Assembly: GCF_047948215.1 (NCBI RefSeq) | Contig: NC_134455.1 | Coordinates: 161,058,575-161,122,574 of the forward strand | DNA length: 64,000 nt | Direction of reading: 5' to 3' | Source: Lycorma delicatula | Taxonomy: Eukaryota; Arthropoda; Insecta; Hemiptera; Fulgoridae | Shown: piece after piece, positions 57,570-64,000 of the stretch | How positions within the stretch are numbered: the first letter of the stretch is position 1 | How the letters are laid out: every line of letters begins with the position of its first letter | The notes under the pieces: model-generated | Seen by the model: the letters and a program-made list of their open reading frames with translations, nothing else | Database searches by the model: none | Told to the model about the DNA's origin: nothing | Made by a program: the position numbers and the translations under genes

Positions 57570-58110
57570 TGTTTAGACGAAAGAAGGAAGGATTAAACAG
57601 TAAACCGGTAGAGGTATTTAGGTAAGATGTCACTAGGTAATCGCAAAAATGGAAATAAAATAAAGATTAGAATAACAGTGGTTAAAGGAAGATAACAGTT
57701 ATTACGCAATAAGGTGGGATTTGAGTTACTGAAATCCCTTTTGAACCGTTACGTTCGCTGAATATTACTATATAGATGTGAAAAATGAACATTAGGAAGG
57801 CCGAAGGTATATGGGTATGAAGAAGCTTGGTGAAATTTAAATGTTTAGAAAGAGTGAAAAATTAAAAAGGTAAGAAGGATAGTGAACGAAAGAAGATGTT
57901 TAACAAAACAATTCACAACAGGAAAATCGATCTGGTCGAGACACTGCCAGAGAAGAAGAATCGATAAAGTAGTGCTAGAAGGATCTGAAGAAGATGAAAA
58001 AGGAAATAGATGAAGGATCAGGAAATGAAGAGCGGCTGGAATAAATTAAAAATTATAAATGATCTATTTAACATTATAGAAAGAAAATGGAAGCTACTAA
58101 GAAACTTTCC
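57570..58110 (+). pseudogene. Heavily decayed LINE polyprotein C-terminal region
   Basis: Pieces appear in the order expected after the reverse-transcriptase domain of a non-LTR element. First is AFAERKEGLNSKPVEV (usual AF--K--LL-SK--). Then there is a weak SVALYGCETWTL-like segment (CEKWTL-RPKVYGYEE, about 57775-57830). Then come VNERRCLTKQFTTGKSIWSR (usual V-EERSL---I--RK--WIGH) and DKVVLEGSEEDEKGNR (usual L--VIEGK-EGK--RGRPR). The pieces are in different frames with several stops. The clade is not resolved; it could be the same family as 3746-4765. Confidence 0.5.
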
Positions 58111-58680
58111 ATACTTTCTCCTTTTAGGTAAATCCCTCCTTCCCGATTAGGATTATGTAAATGAAGCTCAAGTTCCTGCTAAAATCCACGACGATCATAT
58201 CGTACTTGAAGAGCGGATGCTTTTCGGTGTGGTAAGAGTTACCTTTAGGTGTTATTTTTGATGCGATGGCTGCATTGTTGTCAAAAATAGCTGAAATGTC
58301 TCTCGGAAAAGCTTGAACTATTTAAGTACAGTGTAAGTAAATTCGATCATCGAAATTTTCCCCGATTTTTCAGTCAATAAAAATAGGGTGAATTGGAGAA
58401 GTATCACCTTAGAGAAGTATTAAACCTCTTGGCAACTTCACTTGACTAAAATTTATGTGTTTTTATATATTCAATGAGAAGCCAAGTATACTACCACTTC
58501 CAGAGGGTTATGTTGCTAAATTCATCACTCTCACAGCATCTTAATCCCATCTACTATTTTCTCCACACCATATTCTAGGAAAATATACATTTTTTTCAAA
58601 ATTCCATTCCATGTAATTTTTCATAGTTTCGATTATTCTTTTAGATAATTTCATAAGAAAGCTACTTATTGTAATGGGTA
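58111..58680. other. Unassigned AT-rich DNA
   Basis: I see no feature that I can support. Confidence 0.4.
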
Positions 58681-59400
58681 TCATGATACGACATCCGGGA
58701 AATTTCGACATATCTTCGCGTTTCACATCCCCCAGACCTCAAAACCACCGTCAGCTCAAACGTGTATATAATATATTTAACTTTTTTGTGAACACGATAA
58801 CTGCCGTAATTTTGCGCCAATCACTTTCAAATTGTTCCTTACAAATAACTCGTCCCAAAATCTCGGTCGAGTTCGTTAACGGCCAAAATCGGACCACGGG
58901 GGGCTTTTTCTAAAAAAACAAAATATCTGTATAACTTTCTTATTAAGTAAAATATCGAATTCGTTTAAAGTTCCTACTATTCTTTGTATAAGGGCCTAAA
59001 ACTTAGATAAGTAAATTATTTTATATCACCAACCATTGACCCAGGAGGTGGGGAAAATGGGAGTTCGAAGACAAAAAAGAATCATACCTCCCTTAATAGG
59101 CACAGTATCGAATCGGTTTAAAATGGTCGTTAGTCCTCAAAACATTACCTAAAACTTTTGTCTGATACAATTTTTTATATGACCAACCCTTACGGCAAGG
59201 GATGACCAAAATGTTGCTGGAATTGCAAGAAGATGGGGCTTGTTGTATGCTAAACATGTGAAACTTTATTTCACATGCAACCATTGTATTTGAGTACATT
59301 TAAGTTTTTCTTAACTTTAATGCGGAAATCTCTTTTATCTCCTACTTAGCGCCGGTGAAATCTACCTCCACCTTCCGGCATGCCGAAAGGGATTTTTTTA
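58681..59400. other. GC-richer block, possible interspersed repeat
   Basis: This contains TTCGACATATCTTCGCGTTT, TTTTGCGCCAATCACTTTCA and ATCTCGGTCGAGTTCGTTAA, then two phrases that recur with variation (AAAATATCGAATTCGTTTAA near 58951 and ACAGTATCGAATCGGTTTAA near 59102, each followed by TTATATxACCAACC). I recall similar phrases as repeats in insect genomes, but the window holds one copy, so this stays unassigned. Confidence 0.35.
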
Positions 59401-60465
59401 AGTGTAATAATAAATTAATTTCACATATAACATATTTTCTACGCCTGTATGAATACTTAGTGTAAGTTTGAGTATATTACTTATTCAATTTAAATAATTT
59501 GCGTGTTCTAAAGATGAGACATTTTTTTCTACAGAATAATTTACTTATGAACGATTTAGGTACACTTTTCAAGTTATTTTGATGAGTTTGTGACGCTTTA
59601 AACCCTTCTACTACAAAAAAATTCTACTTTCGGAGAATTATGAAAAAGGACTTTTTCATTATCTGCACTGATTTTGTTTCCTTACTCCTACTCTTTTATT
59701 ACAAAGAAACATTCGAAAATTTCCTCTACTGAGAAAATAAGGTTACGTACTCTGTTAAATTTTAGTTATAAAAACATGACACGTCATTCTAAATGGAAAT
59801 AAACTATAAATTAACCACATTTCAGGTCCCAAAGAAGGAGAATAATTCTGGAATTTAATGTCGTTGCAAGTACCAAATAAGTAATGAGTTCATCTATAAT
59901 TACTATGAAATAGATAGACAGTAAAAAACCTCTTTTTTCATCTTAAACTTAAAGAAAAATCACTATCGGCTTACTGAAAAATTCCTGTTTTTAAACACAA
60001 AAGAAAAAAATAAATTAACTATTTCATTATATAGCAGAGAAAAATATTCCAAAATTTTGTAGCTGAAAGAGTACAAAACTGTAAACTTTTTGAATATGAA
60101 TTGAAAAATAAAAGTAGCCAAAGTTCACAGTTCTCTAAGAAAAAAAATCCTCAAGGTTAAATTTAAAAAAAGACTAGGTAGAAGTACTGTCATTGTTTAA
60201 TTGAACACGAAACTTCATTAAAGTAAAGCAAATATGAATACATTCATCGAAAATACCATCATTTGTATTTAAGTTAGTTCATTAGTAACAAACGAGATAA
60301 TTAAAAAAAAGAAAGACTATTTCACATATGCATCTTACACATTATTATTTTTGTCACAGTATACTACTTGGAAATACACTGAACAAGAAAAATTTGCATT
60401 CGTAAGGTTTTTTAGATTTTATAAATTTTAGATTTACAGATCGTAACTAACCATCATAATATATA
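59401..60465. other. AT-rich non-coding DNA
   Basis: There is no recognisable feature. Confidence 0.45.
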
Positions 60466-61811
60466 CAGTTGGACGGGAATTAACTCCCTATTGAAAATTG
60501 TTTATAACTCTTTTAATACTTAACCAATTTTCATGAAACAAAAGAAAATTTGTTCTTTACAATGGTAAAATTTATTACATGATATCTCATTTATGTCATT
60601 GCAGGTATCAGTGGCGGGCCATGGCGCAAAGTCTAACCTTGCGTGGGCGGGCTCAGTTGGCATCCCGGTACGAAGTATGGCGGCGGTTCGTCGTACTAGT
60701 ACAAAGATGGTGGTGAAGTGTGGAAGGACCTCGTGCCTGGGTAGATTCAAAGACCATAAGGAATTGCTACTCGAAGCTAATAGATACAGGTTCTATAACA
60801 GATGTTAGGAGACGCGGTTACCACTCAACATCCAGGACGAAGGAAAATATGCAAGTGGTTCAGGAAATGTTCACTCGAAGTCCTCAGAAATCACAAAGAC
60901 AGGCATCTCGCGAAAGTAGTTTAACCCGACACACAATCCGAACTGTTCTGAAAGAGTTGAATTTTCGGTCCATGGAAACCATATTACTGCCAGGAATTAT
61001 CGCCGGAAGACTGTGATCATCGGTTGGAATGCGGGGACATGATGCTTGCTTGATATGAAGACTGGTCCTATATTTTCGGTAATATTCTGTGGTAAATTAA
61101 GTCGTGTTTCATGTTGGAAGTCGTGTTTGTTAACTGGCACAATTGTTATTATTGGGCAACAGATCCTATGTTGCTCAATAATAACCCGTTGTTGGATAAC
61201 GGGTGGTTATTGAAAAAATCCCACATTGCCCAAAGGTCACAGTGTGGTGTGGCATGACATTCACGAAAGTTGCAGGTCAATATCTCATTCGGGACACAAT
61301 GAATGCAGAACGGTACCCTGACATGCTTTTAGATTATGTTCACGGTACTGTATCCACATGGGACAATTACAACGACCTAATCTTTATGCAAGGTGGGACC
61401 CCGCCTCACTTCTCAATTCCTGTCCGTGCGTGGCTCGACACCCACTTTCTGGGACGCTGGCTGGGACGTCGTGGCCCTCTTGAATGGCCATCAAGGAGTT
61501 CTGAGCTAACGCCCTCTGAGGATAGGCGAAAGAGGAAGTTTATTGTACAAAACAAAAAACTCTTAATTAACTGGAGGAGCGAATTCGCCAAGTTCTTGGA
61601 AACATACCGATGGATTATATGCAGAAGTCTGTCGCAAACATCCCCATCCGTTTACGAAAACCGGTGGATAATGGTGGTACTTATGTGGAATTTTAGCAAT
61701 GCATAACAATTCTATCACTGTAAGGAACAAAATGTTTTTTTGTTTCATAAAAATTAGTTAAGTATTAAAAGTTATAAACAACTTTCAATAGGGGTTAATT
61801 CCCGCCCACTC
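60466..61811 (+). mobile_element. Mariner-like DNA transposon with ~100-bp terminal inverted repeats
   Basis: The length is about 1.35 kb. The left end (GGACGGGAATTAACTCCCTA, TTGTTTATAACTCTTTTAAT, CAATTTTCATGAAACAAAAG) and the reverse complement of the right end (GGGCGGGAATTAACCCCTAT, TTGTTTATAACTTTTAATAC, TAATTTTTATGAAACAAAAA) align over about 100 bp with small differences. TA precedes the left end. The right flank is not a clean TA, so the last few bases are uncertain. The transposase is inside and in the same orientation. Confidence 0.85.
60621..61696 (+). pseudogene. Mariner-like (DD41D-type spacing) transposase with altered catalytic residues
   Basis: The start ATG at 60621 gives MAQSLTLRGRAQLASRYEVW (helix-turn-helix start). 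Then come GPRAWVDSKTIRNCYSKLID, RSPQKSQRQASRESSLTRHT, VTVWCGMTFTKVAG and RDTMNAERYPDMLLDYVHGT, then DLIFMQGGTPPHF and RAWLDTHFLGRWLGRRGPLE. The C-terminus, in another frame, is EERIRQVLGNIPMDYMQKSV, then RLRKPVDNGGTYVEF, ending at TAG 61694-61696. Related transposases read WSDEAVF, MQDGAPPHF and WPARSPDLTPCDFFLWG at the three catalytic sites. Here these are LW-stop-IKS, MQGGTPPHF and WPSRSSELTPSE, with FFLWG deleted, so all three acids are changed. A TGA at 60714-60716 and at least three frameshifts add to this. The spacing of 41 residues between the second and third positions matches the DD41D group. Confidence 0.85.
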
Positions 61812-62130
61812 AAATATTTTTTATATTATTTTAAATTTTTATTTTCTAAGTACAGAAAATTTGAGAAAATGTTTTTGATAAATTTCTTACTATATTTTCT
61901 GTGAAAAAGTCATTGAAATCGAAAACTTTTCTGTTGCCCGCGTTAGATTACTGTGAAATCACTAGGTAACGTGCCATGAATAATCAGACCGAATTAATCG
62001 TATGTTACTTGAAAAAAGAGTTGGATTTGATGATGCTCATATTTCGATCTACTGCTTTACTATATGGATAACAAAAGTCGTCAGTCAGTAAACAACACAA
62101 AGAATAACACTATATATATGTATATAAAGA
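61812..62130. other. Unassigned AT-rich DNA
   Basis: There is no recognisable feature. Confidence 0.4.
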
Positions 62131-62189
62131 ATATATACGCGCGCGTGTATATATATATATATATATATATATACACGCGCGCGTGCGCG
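62131..62189. repeat. 59-bp alternating purine/pyrimidine tract with a 48-bp perfect palindrome
   Basis: From 62131 to 62189 every base alternates purine and pyrimidine. Bases 62137-62184 (ACGCGCGCGTGTATAT ... ATATACACGCGCGCGT) are a perfect palindrome: CG-rich arms around a (TA)n core. Alternating CG/TG tracts favour Z-DNA, and the palindrome favours a cruciform. Confidence 0.93.
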
Positions 62190-62260
62190 AACGTTTATTT
62201 ATATTCAATAACATTATTATTATCGTCATCGATAATCACTGAATAACATTATTGTCATCG

Positions 62261-62500
62261 CAAAATCAGCTGATTTTGGAAGTCGAAAGTTTTCTAAGGT
62301 TCGAGTCCTTGTAATGGTAGTTGCTTTTATGTGGATTTGAATGTTAGACTGTGTGAACATCGGTGTTCTTTAGTGGCTGAGTTTCAATTAGCCACACGTC
62401 TCAGGACTGGTCAACCCGAGTCTGTTCTAGACTTCATATTTAACGGTACACTTACACTTACATTGCATCTACGCCTACCTGGGAAGCCCGTAGCGGTAAT
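62261..62500 (+). mobile_element. tRNA-derived SINE, copy 7
   Basis: AAAATCAGCTGATTTTGGAA, the B box GGTTCGAGTCC at 62298-62308, GGTGTTCTTTAGTGGCTGAG, TTTCAATTAGCCACACGTCT and a diverged 3' part. The A-box part of the head is missing. This is the most diverged of the longer copies, although its B box is the closest to the consensus. Confidence 0.8.
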
Positions 62501-63064
62501 TACATTTGCCTATATACACACACCCGGTAGTAGCTGAAAAACTGGTTGAAGAAAAGCAGATATATATAAACAGAAACTGGAAGATAGACAAATATGAAGC
62601 CGGAGTTTTCGGCAAAGGACGCAGTACTTAATTTCAGATAAAAGATTAGCAGGAAGAGAAAATTATGGATTGATTGCTTCAACCGATCAATAGCGGTTAA
62701 TACTGTCCTACATTCCAAAAAGATTCACCAAGCAATAAGAGGTTTCTGTAATTACATTTTCCCGTCAAACCATAAAATGCTGTTTAATGTATTACAGTAT
62801 ACATATTCTTCAGCGTATTAAAAATATGCATCGAGAATCAGTTCAGAAATATAGTAACCAGGTATTCGATTAAATTTTTCATCGATGTAACTTTTCTTTC
62901 TCCATCTGTATAACTTTTCCTTACTTAAAGAACAACGAACGAAAATTTTTTTCTTTTGTTTAAATTAAATAATGGATTTTTCTTGGTTTGTGTTTAATTA
63001 AAACGGTGTTTACCTAAATGTAATTTACGAATTACCTTTTTTCCCAGATCTGCTATCATGAAAG
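62501..63064. other. Unassigned AT-rich DNA
   Basis: I see no feature that I can support. Confidence 0.4.
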
Positions 63065-63180
63065 CAAAGAAACAAATTATACATTATCATAATGTATTAT
63101 GATAATTATTATGATAATTACATTAATGATTAATGATACATTATGATAATAATCATATTATACATTTATTTGAATTAATG
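63065..63180. repeat. Low-complexity TTATGATAAT-type short repeats with local palindromes
   Basis: Imperfect repeats of TTATGATAAT / ATTATCATAA and ACATTA(A)TGAT recur over about 100 bp. Short palindromes such as TACATTATCATAATGTA lie near 63082-63098. It probably arose by replication slippage. Confidence 0.75.
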
Positions 63181-63989
63181 CTTATACACACGGAACATCA
63201 ATTACAGTTTACACATATAGTTTATGTCATAATGGACATACTCATAAACAAAGTTAATTTTATCCAAAAGAACTGTAAAAATTCAACGTGAAACCCGTAC
63301 TTACTTCAGAGGAATAGGAAAACTTACTTCGGTCCGCTATTTTATTGACGCGCAGTTTCGTCAAAGTAAAGCAGTAAAGAGGATTTAAAATGACTTAAAA
63401 ATCATTAAAGTCTATGGAACACAGTTCCACTCTAGGAATATTTAAATTAATCAATGCCTGGTTAACGCAGGCGCAGAACACGCAAAACTATTATATTTCA
63501 CTACACATCACCTGCTTGTTGTTTTAAATGAATTGCATTCATCCATATCCGATTTATTAAAGAAGTTATTCACAAAGCGACAATAATGGACTCTTTAAGT
63601 AACAGTGAACCCTAAATAAAGTATAAAAGGAAATAAACAATAAATGTTAAGGGGTGTATAACAATTCTCAAGGATTTAACTAAACGGAGTGCATCTTATA
63701 AAATAAATTCTTCATTCACACGAGATGAGTTTCATACAAGTTATAAAAAGATAAAATCAGAGAAAGATTGCAGTTTTTCAATTCAGATTCAGTAAATAAT
63801 ATAGAAAAATACGGTTTTTAATGTCTAAATACCATAATTCACGTACACTGGGCAAATTAAGTTTAACCAAACGACTTGGAGATAAATATTTTAGCGAGCC
63901 GGTCTCGTGATTGGAAGCTTCTAGCTTTTATTACCAAAATCGGCATTTATTATGTAGCTTCATCCACATAATCACGTAGCTTTTTCTTT
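63181..63989. other. Unassigned AT-rich DNA
   Basis: I see no feature that I can support. Confidence 0.4.
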
Positions 63990-64000
63990 CCTGTTTAGCC
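63990..64000 (-). mobile_element. Start of another SINE copy, cut by the window edge
   Basis: The window ends CCTGTTTAGCC preceded by a T-rich stretch, identical to the 3' terminus of the minus-strand copy at 48890. The rest lies beyond the window. Confidence 0.6.

Noticed and set aside
62137..62184. CRISPR-like or phage attachment palindrome
   Set aside because: A single palindrome made of simple CG and TA dinucleotides, with no spacer array or integrase, in an insect-like nuclear context.

Overview
This window looks like intergenic or intronic DNA from an insect nuclear genome. It is strongly AT-rich, carries long A/T homopolymers and microsatellites, and has no open reading frame over about 210 codons. 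Every protein similarity I can recognise belongs to a transposable element (TE). The TE mix is arthropod-like: R1-clade and RTE-clade LINEs, several Tc1/mariner relatives, a hAT end and a tRNA-derived SINE. I recall similar SINE and mariner sequences from hemipteran (planthopper-type) genomes, but that is memory, so the order-level assignment is a weak inference. I found no host gene exon, rRNA, functional tRNA, CRISPR array or operon.

Layout. 1-456: 3' end of a hAT element, with the transposase C-terminus and terminal inverted repeat. 595-1387: 3' end of an R1-clade LINE; a longer copy of the same family lies on the minus strand at 30782-32760. 3181-3355: first copy of a tRNA-derived SINE that recurs at 15.4, 37.9, 39.3, 48.9, 49.8 and 62.3 kb and is cut by the right window edge. 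3746-4765, 21.3 kb, 23.7-24.1 kb and 57.6-58.1 kb: decayed LINE reverse-transcriptase fragments. 7883-9115 (-), 35671-36871 (+), 39510-40797 (+) and 60466-61811 (+): four mariner-like DNA transposons, each with terminal inverted repeats. 17134-18362: a 5'-truncated RTE element that begins at a (TA)n tract and is one of the best-preserved reading frames here. 12.7, 24.7 and 38.3 kb: three copies of a roughly 670-bp non-coding repeat of unknown class.

Structural DNA. A 248-bp inverted duplication at 46848-47617 matches at 247 of 248 positions. It has a 20-bp-stem hairpin just inside its right arm and a 10-bp-stem hairpin just outside it, both with an ATAA loop. Other notable structures are a perfect 46-bp palindrome at 27019-27064, a 59-bp strictly alternating purine/pyrimidine tract containing a 48-bp palindrome at 62131-62189, a 14-bp direct repeat flanking a GC-rich insert with C21 at 50799-50913, a diverged inverted repeat enclosing about 1.1 kb at 28283-29712, and several tandem duplications.

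The elements do not form a pathway. The window is a layered record of insertions and decay. Every transposase or reverse transcriptase whose catalytic region can be read carries nonsense codons, frameshifts or changed catalytic residues. The most unusual object is the young inverted duplication with flanking hairpins.
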